From Ypsolopha sequella (taxonomy: Eukaryota > Arthropoda > Insecta > Lepidoptera > Ypsolophidae): DNA of 64,000 nucleotides. The position numbers and the translations under genes are program-made. The stretch spans positions 9,475,501-9,539,500 of the forward strand of contig OW203992.1 in NCBI GenBank assembly GCA_934047225.1, written 5' to 3'. Below are positions 1 through 10,410 of the stretch, piece after piece (position 1 is the first letter of the stretch; every line of letters begins with the position of its first letter). The notes under the pieces were generated by a model, which was given only the letters and a program-made list of their open reading frames with translations, was not told the origin of the DNA and made no database searches.

Positions 1-345
1 TATTTGTTGATGGTTCGGTGGATTTTATTTATCTACAGTATAATAATATTAGTAATTATGTCTGTCGCGTCGTCGGTAGTTTCTCGTTATCCATAAATAA
101 TTGCTTGATTTTCCGGGACACAGTCTGAACTATACCGCAGTAAGTTTTATCGGGACGGGTGGTAAGAATTGAAATTATTGTTAGTACCACGATGCAAAAA
201 ACAGCGAACGATCCATGGATACATCCTTCTTCAGGGTTATTGTTCGGAGTTCTTCAGTATTCAACTAAATGTGCAATAATACTCATAGAGTATATATACT
301 CATACCTACTCTTGCTGTACCTGTATGATATAGGTACAAATGTAT
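1..345. other. unassigned edge sequence
   Basis: AT-rich sequence with no recognisable gene. Short open frames here are not supported by any family similarity that I can see. It ends at the 8-bp target duplication of the hAT-type element that follows. Confidence 0.4.
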
Positions 346-608
346 CAGTGGCGTGCACAGAACTTTTTTCCGGAAAAGCAATCAGAAGGTCAAGTACGAC
401 AATAAAAAAAATATGAAAAAATTTAAATAACACTTTGAAAAAAAAAAGTTTGTATGACGCCAGGGTAGGCACTGCCTACCCTAGAGTGGACATTTTCATA
501 CAAACTTTTTTTTTTTCGAAGTGATATTTAAATTTTTTCATATTTTTTTTATTGTCATACTTGACCTTCTGATTGCTTTTCCAGAAAAAAGTTCTGTGCA
601 CGCCACTG
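346..608. mobile_element. hAT-type palindromic MITE (family A, copy 1)
   Basis: The element starts CAGTGGCGTGCACAGAAC and ends with the inverted form of the same sequence (GTTCTGTGCACGCCACTG). It is flanked on both sides by the 8-bp direct repeat AAATGTAT (338-345 and 609-616). The inverted arms run almost to the centre, where a short AGGGTAGGCA/TGCCTACCCT hairpin sits. An 8-bp duplication and termini starting CAGTG are typical of the hAT superfamily. At 263 bp it is far too short to encode a transposase, so it is non-autonomous. The open frames read across it on both strands are spurious. A second copy with its own target duplication lies at 8188-8445. Confidence 0.9.
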
Positions 609-616
609 AAATGTAT

Positions 617-1675
617 ACGTGTTGTTCCGTGCACTCGCCAATGTGGCTTCACAGAATCCCCTCGGCAAGGCTATCGCTGATAACGTTATCTCGACCGAGC
701 GGCAAACGGCGCGGCGGCACTGGTTGCGCACTGAACACCATCACAGTGCAATCACTTTTATGTAGGTAGCATATTATAACAGTAACTACATTCAATCTAG
801 CTAGAACAGTCGCTAATGTTTGAACATCGACGATTCATACAACGCGGCACACAATCAACGCAACCTATTGTTATAGACGTCCATCGGAATTGCCGGTAAT
901 TTAATCTTGTCGGAGTAAGCAAAAGCTGCCTGTGACAGTTAGCCGACCAGTACCCCAGGATTATGCTGACACGTAATACTTATCTATGGTGGAGACGGAG
1001 CGAGCTACGTACGTTGGCTCCGACAGCAACCCCCTACCTCGCTCCTGCCGCCTGCCCGCAGCCTTGAGGGGACGCCGCGCCGCCGCCTCCCGGGAGGTTT
1101 ACGTACGACCTCTATCTACTAGTCGAGAACATGCTTCTATATAACATACCTATATAGAAAGCTTTCCCTTAAAGATTATGAAGGTCTATTTACGGCTCGG
1201 TTCGCTTTCAAATATGAATGCAGCAAAGATTTGAAACACGCGATCAAACTCCACGTTTTGCAGCAAAGCAAAATTATCTGAGCGCTCAAGTAAGGGCAGC
1301 GACCGTGAAGTTGCTGGCGCTCGTCCCACACGGATAGTTATGGATAGTGTGTGCTCGACGGGCTGGCTCGGTGCAGCAAAACGAGCAAGAGTGTCCGCCA
1401 GCCGCCAGCTGCATTGCAGCTGCCTCCACCACGCCCGCCCGGGCGTCGCCGCGCGCCTGCCGCCTGCCGAGCCGACCATGCATGAGCCAACAAGGCGAGA
1501 ATTATTCAATGCTTCAATGCAGGTGCGCTATATACAACGCTAAACTTTCATGTCAATGGCTAAATCACTCTCAAATCAGGATTCACTCTCCTAATTTGTA
1601 GACAGCAACGAGGCATTTTTTTACTGTCTATAATATGATATATATATTTTAAGTAATATTTATATCTAATCTATT
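617..1675. other. unassigned sequence with CpG-rich patches
   Basis: No gene was recognised. Three stretches (about 640-730, 980-1095 and 1300-1500) are clearly richer in G+C and CpG than their surroundings and are open in several frames on both strands. That is a composition effect rather than coding evidence. They could be promoter or first-exon regions of a gene whose body lies outside the window. Confidence 0.3.
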
Positions 1676-1830
1676 AGGGTTGCGTACCCGAAGGGGGCCT
1701 AACAGGACCCTGTAAGACTGCTGTCTTAATTGTTGTTATATTTTTAGGGTACCGTACCCGTATTGTGTGGTGGTACGGAACTCTGTGCGCAGGTCCGGCT
1801 CGCACTTGGCAAAAATCTTTTTATTATACA
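1676..1830. repeat. dispersed repeat fragment (GGTTCCGTACCC / GCTCGCACTTGGC family)
   Basis: Contains GGGTACCGTACCCG and, further on, GTCCGGCTCGCACTTGGC. The same two blocks occur at the ends of the element at 34049-34608, and in inverted order near 20460-20515. It is a degenerate partial copy. Confidence 0.55.
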
Positions 1831-2097
1831 TACAAACGTATGTAATCAATCACAGATAATATGTAATTTGCACTCTGTTCCTGGGGACGGGCTGTTCCCT
1901 AGGGACATAGCAATAAATTGCCCTCGCGCGAGTACTACTACTACTGAACCGATTTGGCAATACTTTCACGGTTTTAAAAGCTAGATTCTTCATTTGGGCA
2001 AAGGCTGTCTATAGTTTGTTCCCTGGGGACGTGCATTTCATCCATAGAGATACAGACATTAATAAATTACTGAATGTATAATTAAAATAATATATGT

Positions 2098-2345
2098 CGT
2101 CACGACATGAATCCCCGGGGGGTGTCAGATTTGTTCCGAGTGTGAACTGTGAAATGCAAGGCACAGTCCACAATCGGTAGACCCGCGTTTCGCCGACGTT
2201 TATTACATCCCAACAACGTGATGAGTGGTGAACCCTATCGCCGTTCTTCGGGCACAAATACGCGCTTTTTAGGGCATGCAGGTTTCCTTACGATGTTTTC
2301 CTTCATCATTCAGCAAGTGGTAAGTAAGACAAATACTAGGTAAGA
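2098..2345 (-). repeat. SINE body fragment, tRNA-like head missing
   Basis: Matches the body of the better preserved copies at 9538-9896, 14664-15012 and 23407-23685: the CCCCGGGGGGTGTC block, the CACACTCGG-type block and the GGGCACAAATAC block in the same order. The tRNA-related head is absent here. Confidence 0.65.
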
Positions 2346-2349
2346 GGTA

Positions 2350-3780
2350 TAATGATTGGCACTTTAAGCAGAATTGGAACTTTACTTGCGTATTAGTGTT
2401 AGACATTACGAATTATGTAGATGCAAAATAATGTCGGACAGGGATCAAATAACGAAATAAAACTATTTTTCAAAGCTCAGCCATCTTACTTATTGATGTA
2501 TTTGCAAAATATAAAAAAAACACCCATAATTACAACGATTGGCCCCCGGAAGTGCCAAGTGTAATCGGCACTAACCTAAATCAGTCATTGACATTGTATG
2601 CTTCTCTTTTCCTAATTAATTACCCAACCAGCAAATAAGTCCTCTAACGGATCCAGAGAAGGAGGTCCAGCGGGTCTACCGCGTAATTCTGATTTTCATC
2701 AACATCAACTTGAGATTGAAATTTGACGTGCGTGCGAAAGATATGGCATGTTAGGCGGGCGTCGTCGCACGCACGTCAAATTTCAATCTCAAGTTGATGT
2801 TGATGAAAATCAAAATTACGCGGTAGACCCGCCGAGTCTAGCCTTGACAAAAGCGCTACTTAAACGAAACTGAACTAGAAACACCAAATGTTTTGGAGGC
2901 CTGTTTTTTTGACGTGCCGTCTCGGGCAGCCTTAAACGCTTTGCCAATGTCATCTTCGGTGTATCTTTTGGTATAGTTCAGTGTCGAGAAAACATTAGGC
3001 ATTGTTGAATTATTGTATCTGCAAAAATAAAAATAAAAACTTTTAGTTTTCGCCCACGACTTTCTAATTGAATCTCCGGCCCTACATATCTGTACAAAAA
3101 TTTACTTCGATCCAATTCTTCGTATTGACAAAAAGGTGTAGGTTTAATTACTAATTAATTATTTATGCATAGGTTTAATTATACGTTTGAATTTTATAAG
3201 TAGTGGGCTAAACTTTATTGTTTTAATTATTGGCACTACCAGGATTCTATACTGATTGGCCCTATAAAGTAAAACGATTAGCACTGCCAAGGTTACTAAA
3301 ACATGGTTACATCGATTTATTATTATTGTTTTTAGAAGGTAACATGACGATTTTAATATTTACACAAAATCATTTTAAAAGAATCTGCCGAATTTAAATT
3401 TAGTGATTGGCATGGGTGCCAACTGCCATGTTTTTGTACTTCCATAAAACGGAAGGTATTAGTGATTGGCATACAACATTTTTAGGTTACAGTCTACTTA
3501 TGGTAGTAAACACGTTAAAAATACGTTATTCATTTTTACAAATAACATCTGAAATAATTAATTGCAACATATGTAAGTCATTTTATATAAAATAAAGACC
3601 TTCAGTTTTAAAATGTGTTGCCATTTGTAGAATTCCAATTTTTACTGGTAATTAAAAGTGTTGCTATAAAAGAAAATAATAACATTACTACAGTAAGTTT
3701 ATTGGGTATGGAATTCTTAATGGTGCCAATCATTGGGGGGGGGGGGGTGCCAAGATTACTACCGCTTACCATATTTTTAC
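2350..3780. other. unassigned AT-rich stretch with recurrent GATTGGCA motif
   Basis: No coding evidence. The phrase GATTGGCA or its complement TGCCAATC recurs at irregular spacing (around 2352, 2538, 3230, 3251, 3279, 3405, 3463 and 3724), and some occurrences are paired with a nearby GTGCCAA. Between them lie the MITE at 2671-2831 and a G homopolymer around 3737. Confidence 0.4.
2671..2831. mobile_element. palindromic MITE, CGGGTCTACCGCG termini (copy 1)
   Basis: Near-perfect inverted arms of about 65 bp begin CGGGTCTACCGCGTAATT and end with its complement, around a short CG-rich centre. A more diverged relative lies at 5229-5390. The target duplication is not clear. Confidence 0.75.
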
Positions 3781-3785
3781 AGTTG

Positions 3786-4118
3786 GTAGAGCTGACACCG
3801 GACTCGACTGTGGAGGTACTAACATCTTACTTGGAGACCCCCTCGAAGTAATTCGGGGGAGAGTAAGAGGACAGCTCACAGGCAAAAAACCATGAGGCCC
3901 ACCATGCCTGGGACCGATGGATGGCGGTATATCCATCCCTAATAGCCGGGCCTTATATAAAACAGACTGGTGACGGGCAGCGGCGTCACCAACCTGCCTG
4001 CCCAGCGTGTGTGAGTACGGGCAATTCTTCCAGGATGACCGCTGGGAGTGGCAAAGTCCTGGAAAGGCTTATGTCCAGCAGTGGACGAACTAGGCTGATG
4101 AATGGATGGACCACATAA
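3786..4118 (+). repeat. dispersed retroelement 3'-end-like repeat (copy 1)
   Basis: Shares about 300 bp in the same orientation with 23026-23350, including the closing block GGCTTATGTCCAGCAGTGGA followed by AGGCTGATG. That ending is common at the 3' ends of lepidopteran LINE/SINE families (general knowledge). It carries no intact frame. Confidence 0.65.
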
Positions 4119-4136
4119 ATTCCCAAAAACCCATTG

Positions 4137-4205
4137 GTGTATGCGATGCATCATGCCCGACCGGGGATTGAACCTGCATCTCGACATTGAGAGGCTACCG
4201 CTGCT
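4137..4205 (-). repeat. SINE tRNA-like head remnant
   Basis: On the minus strand this reads as a decayed tRNA-like head: a 'gcagcggtagcctctcaa' box-A-side portion followed by the GGTTCAATCCCCGGTCGGGC box-B side. The same head ends the SINE copies at 9538-9896 and 23407-23685. Confidence 0.55.
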
Positions 4206-4347
4206 AATATAGAACTTATTAAAAAAAAAAACTTTTACTTCTTTAATAGTTAGACTCTTCATTTGGACATAGGCTATGTTTTATTTCCTGGGGATGGACA
4301 GTACCCTAGGGCCGTAACCATTAATTACATTCGCGGGTGTAATTTCT

Positions 4348-4834
4348 TTACTGTTGTAATGGTTAGATTTTTCACTTGGGCAAAGGTTGGTTCCTTGAGC
4401 CAACATATTTATCTGCATCAGTATTAAGAGCGGTTTCGCAGCCGGATTGTGAAAAACTCACCTTTTTCTAATTAATCGAAACATAACACTTACATTCAAA
4501 ATTCACTCAATAGTTATTCAACAAAACCTTATAACCTATGTATTGTGTATGCTGCCATCGCAGTTTCCAGTTGTTTCTGTAAATTAGAATTTTATCAAAC
4601 CAAACCAATGGAAACTTTGCGATGGCAGCATCTACAATACATAGGTAATAATGTTTTGTTGAATAACTATTGAGTGAATTTTGAATTTAAGTGTTATGTT
4701 TCGATTGATTAGAAAAAGGTGAGTTTTTCACAATCCGGCTGCGAAACCGCTCTTAATACTGATGCAGATAAATATGTTGGCTCAAGGAACCAACCTTTGT
4801 CCAAGTGAAAAATCTAACCATTACAACAGTAAAA
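4348..4834. repeat. extended palindrome enclosing a TTAA-flanked MITE
   Basis: The sequence from TTTACTGTTGTAATGGTTAG (4348) is mirrored by CTAACCATTACAACAGTAAA (ending 4834). Symmetry continues inward through about 75 bp on each side to the MITE boundaries at 4428/4752. The palindrome is therefore longer than the transposon it contains. Confidence 0.75.
4428..4752. mobile_element. TTAA-flanked MITE family T1, copy 1
   Basis: Starts GAGCGGTTTCGCAGCCGG and ends CCGGCTGCGAAACCGCTC, directly flanked by TTAA on both sides (4424-4427 and 4753-4756). The long inverted arms include the conserved CGCAGTTTCCA / TGGAAACTTTGCG block near the centre. A TTAA target site is typical of piggyBac-type transposases, but the termini do not have the usual CCC start. 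Related copies lie at 11276, 17119, 21259 and 42896. Confidence 0.8.
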
Positions 4835-4856
4835 AATTAACGATGTTTAAAAAAAC

Positions 4857-5220
4857 GATCAAGTGCGAGTCGGAATCGAGTAGTTTTTCGTCAGTTTTGA
4901 GGAATTCAAGAAAATGGCACAGTATAAATAAACAAATGTGAAAATGATATTTGAAATCTTGCCCATAACTGCTCATAACAAAAAAAAAATTTGGTTACAT
5001 TTAGTAAGGTTTTTTTTTTCGTTTGTTTTGCGTATATTTCTTAACCGCTATATATTTCCTGTAATATTTAATCAATCACCTATTACTTTGTTTTTTTTTC
5101 CACATTTTTTCGGTCCTCTAGGGTTGGGGGCGAGGAAGGAGATAATATTTTTCGTGGTTTTTCACAGATTTCTCGAAATCGGTGCAAGTAAACGACACCC
5201 AGTGCAGTGCAGTCAGGGCA
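4857..5220 (-). repeat. degenerate dispersed repeat (TTCCGTA/CTCGCACTTGG family)
   Basis: Begins with a GATCAAGTGCGAGTCGGA block and continues through T-runs, a 'TTCTTAACCGCTATAT' block and a GATTTCTCGAAATCGGTGCA block. These correspond in order to parts of 19765-20530, and in inverted order to 34049-34608. The 123-codon open frame across it has no recognisable protein. Confidence 0.5.
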
Positions 5221-5228
5221 GGGGACAG

Positions 5229-5390
5229 CGGGTCTACCGCGTAATTCTCATTTTCATCAACATCAACTTGAGATTAAAATTTGACGTGCGTGCGACGACG
5301 CCCGCCTAACATGCCATCTCTTTTGCACGCGTTGAATTTCGCATGCATTTGCTTGAAGTTGATACAAATGAGAAATACGCGGTAGAGACC
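5229..5390. mobile_element. CGGGTCTACCGCG MITE (copy 2, diverged)
   Basis: The left half closely matches 2671-2740. The right half is diverged but still ends in the complementary GCGGTAGAGACC, so only an imperfect palindrome remains. Confidence 0.6.
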
Positions 5391-5778
5391 CTGCTCTACA
5401 TTATTGTATAGGTACACACATAATATTTTGCATGCCCCCCGACTGCACTGGGTGTCGTTTCTAAGTTAATTTACTTTATATTTTACTTACTGTTATTCAT
5501 TTTTACAATACTTTCATATCCAGTGCCAATCCGGATGGTATAGAGATTCTAATGACACCTCATTTATCCAAATTGATTAAAGCTTTCAGAAGAAGATATG
5601 ATAAAATAAAGAAAAATACATACACGAATCCTGAAAACAATGCACTTCTTTTTTTTGGAGACAGTCATGTAAAAACATATTTTTCGATTAACCAGTTTCG
5701 GAGATAAGGGGGGGCATCCAGTTTTTTGAGGATTTTCACAGATTGCTCTACATCGGTCGGTCGGTACAAAGTACAGAA

Positions 5779-6082
5779 CTTAACTTTGTTTTTCTTGTTA
5801 AGAAGTTAAAAGTGAAAAAGATAACGGTCTATGGCAATTCACGCCAATAGTTCAGTATAAGTTACATGTATGAATCAACAGCTTGAAATTTAATGAAAAA
5901 TTAGCCATGATTTTGTCGAAACAAACTTAGAACAGCATAGCTTATTTGGACCAAATCGTGACTAATTTAATTGTGCATTTTACTATTGAAACTATTGATT
6001 TATAAACCTCAATTATACTAATCTATTGCCACAGACCAATATATTTTTAACTTAACTTCTTAACAAGAAAAACAAGGTTAAG
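5779..6082. mobile_element. short TIR element
   Basis: About 30-bp inverted repeats, beginning CTTAACTTTGTTTTTCTTGT and ending in its near complement, bound about 240 bp of AT-rich, non-coding sequence. The superfamily was not assigned. Confidence 0.6.
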
Positions 6083-6259
6083 TTGTAGCTTTCGTGATAC
6101 AGTTGCCATCTTACATTCTCGTAATACACCTAATCGTGTAATTTTCGACTTTGTGGTCCCGGCGATAGCGAGCAAGTCACTTCAAATCCGACTTGGGAAA
6201 TGAAAGAAAATTGGTTCTCGGATTTTCACTTAGGCATATATGCACATATTGTGTTTGGT

Positions 6260-7215
6260 AGTGGTATCTACACATCGCTTGGCACCATCTCATTATTTGG
6301 GAATTGCTAAAGATATCGGGCCTCCGGGGGCCTAATTGCCCTTCAACATCTATCACTATCGCGTATTGATAAATCCAAGATTCATCACCTGTAATAATGT
6401 CATAGACACGCCTGAGACGAGCCTGGGTATCTACACATCGCTTGGCACCATCTCATTGTTTGGAAATTACCAAAGATATCGGGCCTCCGGGGGCCTAATT
6501 GCCCTTCAACATCTATCACTATCGCGTATTGATAAATCCAAGATGCATCACCTACAATAATGTCATAGACACGCCTGAGACGAGCCTGCTTCAAATTCAG
6601 CAATCATGTCACTACATCCTTTCACGCGGGCCTCGGGTACTAGCATGATCTTGGTATCGGCTCGACATCGATTCGATAAATAATATGTAACTCTTATTTC
6701 ATTGCAATAAGGGTTATCGTTTAGAATTGTTCGGTACTATCTGTCAAATTTATCTAATCGACGCGTATGTGCTCGCATAGCTGCTTCTGAGCAGCGGTGA
6801 GGTTTTGCGGCACCAGCGCAAAACTATCCTCTTCACGCGAAGGTGCTCGTGTAGAATCTCGTGAATGCTTCCCGATCCAATCTGCAATATGTATATCTCT
6901 TCATACGTATTCGCCTATTCTCTTGAATTAAATTTTTCAGTGCTAGCACGTTTCCTTCTGTAAAAGCCGTCAAAGGGCGACCACTTTTTTCTTCATCCCT
7001 CAAAGTAGATGGAGCTTAAATTCGTTATACCAGCGGTACACGGTTGCCTTAGAAGGGCTTTTATCTATAATTGCCATTTGAAGTTTATTATACGATTCGT
7101 GTCCGCCTTTAGGCGACATTGGAAATCGTAAAAAAGCATCGCGCGAAAATGTTCCCGATGCAGTTTTCAATGAGACACATTCAATTGTTTAATTTACCTC
7201 GTAAAAAATGTGTGG
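6260..7215 (-). pseudogene. mariner-type transposase pseudogene
   Basis: Read on the minus strand, pieces of a mariner-type DDD transposase appear in the correct order across several frames. Near 7170 is an N-terminal REHFRAMLFYDF-like segment. Near 7040 is KATVYRWYNEFKL, the helix-turn-helix region. Next come an ENVLALKNLIQENRRI-like segment, and near 6560-6500 a GDASWIYQY segment, which corresponds to the family's GDE(S/T)WIY catalytic motif with Ala in place of Glu. Frameshifts and stops separate the pieces, so no functional protein can be made. A 163-bp tandem duplication lies over the catalytic-motif region. The third catalytic Asp was not located. The mariner assignment rests on several collinear motifs and is fairly secure; the subfamily was not determined. 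Confidence 0.75.
6263..6588. repeat. 163-bp tandem duplication inside the mariner pseudogene
   Basis: The block beginning GGTATCTACACATCGCTTGG at 6263 repeats at 6426 with only a few substitutions. It covers the segment that encodes the GDASWIYQY remnant. Confidence 0.85.
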
Positions 7216-7910
7216 TGAAATTTTGAAGTTGAAACGTTCGTATTTTTACTTTTAAATAATCGTATTTTCAAAATAAGTTATAACTAGCCAGTGTCTCATA
7301 CATAAAACTTTTTTCCTATTGCGTGGGGTACGAGTATCGTTGCGATATGCCAGCGCTAACTCACTTAGCAAGTTATTTTAGGAGTAAATGCGTGAATATA
7401 TTCTTAATTCTTGAGTTCTCGATAGCTATTATCATTACAAGTATTATAACATTAATTCGGCCTATTATTTATTGAACTGTATGGGGCTGTCCAAATTAAG
7501 TAATATATAATTTTACACTTTAGTATGGTAGTGAATGCAGTGGAAATGCCTTCCTTAAGGGTCGGTATAATGTCATATGCACAATTTCAAATGAGCATAA
7601 AACATTGTGTAACTTGATCCATCGGTTTAATAAAAATTATATAGATAACAGACTAATAGGGCTGATATTCACGGAGAAGCAAAAACGCAAAATCGCTCGA
7701 TAGAAAAAAATTACGAAGTTTCTTCTATATTTCATGTTTTTCGAGGGTTAAAGGACCTTTCTTAAAACAGTTGCCTTGAAATTTGTATTAAAAATAAGAT
7801 AACAAATGACCCCGAATAATTGCACGGAGATTTTAAATAATTCTGTTTCGTTTTCTTTCGATTTAACATCTAAGAATTGGCGCTTACGTAGTGTGGTTTG
7901 ACAGTGTTGA
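7216..7910. other. unassigned AT-rich stretch
   Basis: No gene or clear repeat boundary was recognised. A CGATAGAAAAAAATTACGAAG-like phrase around 7700 recurs in similar form near 33370, which suggests that part of it is dispersed repeat. Confidence 0.35.
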
Positions 7911-8525
7911 ATGGTAGTGAAAAATATCGACTTGCGGAATCGTTGCGGCCAAGAAGATGTAGTGACTAGAATAGAAAAAGGAACGATTGGGCAGTTTCAG
8001 CATATCGATAAGACTAAAGAAAGTAGAGTGACGATGCCCAAGTTAGTGGAAGGTAAAGCTCGACCAGGCCGCCCGTCCTATATAGCAACACGTATGCCAA
8101 CCAATTTGAACTTGGCAACATATGAACATACAGAAGAAGGGCAAAGTCAAAAGTACCCGGTATAGAAGAGCTTGTATGACTAGATTGCAGTGGCGTGCAT
8201 AGAACTTTTTTGCCGGAAAAGTAATCAGAAGGTCAAGTTTGATAATAAAAAAAATATGAAAAAATTTAAATAACACTTTGAAAAAAGAAAAATTTTTATG
8301 ATGCCAGGGTAGGCACTGCCTACCCTAGAAAGAACATTTTCATACAAACTTTCTTTTTTCAAAGTGTTATTTAAATTTTTTCATATTTTTTTATTGTCAA
8401 ACCTTCCGATTGCTTTTCCGGAAAAAAGTTCTATGCACGCCACTGCTAGATTGTGGATGTGGAAGACGCAAAAGACGTATGTCAGGATCGTAGCAGATGG
8501 TAATCCCTAGTGTTTGCCTAACCCT
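7911..8525 (+). pseudogene. retroelement-derived repeat ORF remnant, split by a hAT MITE
   Basis: The frame from 7911 carries a K-E-S-R-V-T ... G-R-P-S pattern. It aligns with the better preserved copy at 58460-58708, whose peptide has NESRVTKEI, GRPGRPRRP, GDILKKGDV, NRRACRTRLMDV and RSRWKSVV blocks. Here the sequence ...GAAGAGCTTGTATGACTAGATTG is interrupted at 8187 by the MITE and resumes at 8454 with a GTGGATGTGGAAGACGCAAA block. This repeat is widespread in Lepidoptera as a retroelement coding remnant (general knowledge). It is not a host gene. Confidence 0.6.
8188..8445. mobile_element. hAT-type palindromic MITE (family A, copy 2)
   Basis: Starts CAGTGGCGTGCATAGAAC and ends GTTCTATGCACGCCACTG, flanked by the perfect 8-bp duplication CTAGATTG (8180-8187 and 8446-8453). 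Its internal sequence closely matches the copy at 346-608. It disrupts the retroelement remnant at 7911-8525, so it is the younger insertion. Confidence 0.92.
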
Positions 8526-8996
8526 CTGGGAGACCAGTCGTGATTATGTATGTATGTTAGCCATTAACAAATTATGAGGAGTCAAGATCAACAATGGTTT
8601 GGCATTGCAAATTTTACGTAAGTTTAAGCATACATCAATAACAACGGAAGGGATCTGCATCTGTCTTTCCGGGGCTCAAGGGAAAAACTTGAAGACTAGA
8701 ATTAGTCTGGGATCCTAGGAGAATATATAAAATCTCCGTTGACGTCACATTTTGGAAGTCCGTGTGTGGGAGGGGGCTGACTAATGAAATTATAAAACGT
8801 TTTTTAAAACAAAACAGGAGATGGAACCAACTTTTACGTTTATAACCGGTACACACTGGTTTCTTTAGCGTAATGAGAACCACCATGCCTAAAATTGAGA
8901 TGGAAATGTTCGTTTTCCGAAAGCATTCCCAACCCAACGTAAAAGCAGCAGATTTAGGAAATCCTTGCTGGAAGGTCCCGGGTCGACCACTCCTGC
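8526..8996. other. unassigned sequence left of the large inverted repeat
   Basis: No domain or repeat was recognised. A 131-codon minus-strand open frame (8635-9030) runs across it and into the inverted-repeat arm. It has no family signature and no splice or start context that I can support. Confidence 0.35.
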
Positions 8997-9235
8997 GGCA
9001 CACCCCCGTCACTTCATAGTCAAGGCTCAAGTTATTTACCTACACTCTCACGCGCGCATCTGGCTTGTCCGCACACGCTTATGTGTGTGCGTGAGCTAGT
9101 CTAGGGCTGGCAGCAATCGTGTGAGCGTCGTCGCCCGAGAGGGACACAATATAAGTCAGCAACTTATGTGATTCTCTTCCTAAATTTAAGCGTAGTCCAA
9201 TTTCTGGTTCCCCGTGGATTAATCAGTATTAAAAA

Positions 9236-9262
9236 AATATATGTATATATATATATATATAC
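9236..9262. repeat. TA dinucleotide run
   Basis: Simple (TA)n microsatellite inside the left inverted-repeat arm; shorter in the right arm. Confidence 0.85.
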
Positions 9263-9537
9263 AAGGTTAAATTCAATTAGTTGGCGTAATTTGAAACATA
9301 TGTAGAACATGTCCATATGAATAACTTTTTTAATAGGATAGTGAAAAATTCTTAAAATTCGTTTTCACCTTTCCATACTGGACGAGTCAGCTGATCGGAG
9401 CAATTTGTATAGGAGGAAGTGAAAAAAAGTTAAGAATTTCGCTTAGCTCCCATACAAACAGTTGTCCATATAGACTAGTACTACCTTTGTTTTGAGTTTC
9501 GCCAAATAATGTTATTTAACCTTATATATGTATATAA

Positions 9538-9896
9538 ATCGTTACGACCTGAATGCCCCGGGGGGTGTCGGATGTGTTCCGAGTGTGAACTTTGAAATGC
9601 AAGTCACAGTCCACCCACACTCGGTAAACCCGCGTTTCACCTGCAAATATTACGTCCCAACGTGATGGGTGGTGAGCCCTATCATCGTTCTTCGGGCACA
9701 AATACACTCTTTTTAGGGCATGCAGGTTTCCTTACTATGTTTTCCTTCACTGTTCACAAGTGGTAAGTACCTATTAGCAAATACCATGCACATTATGTAA
9801 ATTCCGAAGAACTCATTGGTGCATGCCCGACCGGAGATCGAACCTTAATCTCAATATTAAGAGGCCAGCGTTCTACCCCTGAGTTACCGCTGCTTT
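9538..9896 (-). repeat. tRNA-derived SINE (left-arm copy)
   Basis: The minus strand starts with a tRNA-like head, AGCAGCGGTAACTCAGGGGT (box A side), followed by GGTTCGATCTCCGG (box B side) and GTCGGGCATGCACC. A conserved body ends in the GACACCCCCCGGGGCATTCA block. Copies or fragments lie at 2098-2345, 4137-4205, 14664-15012 and 23407-23685. Confidence 0.75.
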
Positions 9897-9906
9897 TTCG
9901 TTACTT

Positions 9907-9953
9907 TAAAAGTAAATATATAGATATATATATCTATATATTTACTTTTAAAG

Positions 9954-9981
<28 letters not shown>
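9907..9981. repeat. AT-rich palindrome and (TA)n present in the left arm only
   Basis: AAAGTAAATATATAGATATA is followed by its mirror image and then a run of TA repeats. The corresponding place in the right arm (about 14646) has only a short TACTTTTAAAGTA, so this is an insertion or expansion after the two arms separated. Confidence 0.75.
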
Positions 9982-9984
<3 letters not shown>

Positions 9985-10410
9985 TGCCTAAGCTTAGTAG
10001 GTACCTATATAGTTTCGTATGCATAAATGATCATCATATAATTAACAACTACTCAAACACAAATTTTGGAAAAAAAATGAAAACTTGTCAAAACATGGAA
10101 AGTTATAAATACTGATTTTATTGTTCCAAATGCGTTACTGAACGAAATTGTAAGGTTTGATCACGCAATTCTAATTTTTGAAAAAAAGTTTTCCAGGCAT
10201 CCATAAACACTGCAATAACGCACAATACTGATTAAAAATCAGTATCGTGATAAAACTTTGTAACAAAACACGCGCGCAGCAAACGAGTGGTAATCGAGCT
10301 CTGCCTGACTCCAGATTTCCACTAACTTGCGGGGGACCGCGGGGGCCGTTAAATTCGCGCGGGGAGGTGAGTGTCGCTTCTTTACGTAGTAATACTTTAT
10401 ATTCTCTGCC

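Larger units (their letters stand above)
8997..10410 (+). repeat. large inverted repeat, left arm (about 1.4 kb)
   Basis: From GGCACACCCCCGTCACTTCATAG at 8997 to TTATATTCTCTGCC at 10410, this arm is matched in inverted orientation by 14197-15550, with only scattered substitutions and a few indels. Both arms contain the same SINE copy, the same GCTCACGCACACACA-type block and the same GTGATAAAACTTTGTAACAAAAC block. The main difference is an extra AT-rich palindrome (9917-9980) in this arm only. The 70- and 151-codon open frames in the inner part of the arm are echoed in the other arm and have no recognisable protein. Confidence 0.9.

Noticed and set aside
3615..3851. 78-codon open frame containing a glycine run
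   Set aside because: The glycines come from a G homopolymer near 3737. There is no family similarity.
9815..9895. Possible tRNA gene on the minus strand
   Set aside because: Box A and B are recognisable, but acceptor and anticodon pairing is poor, and the same head begins several dispersed copies, so it is a SINE head.
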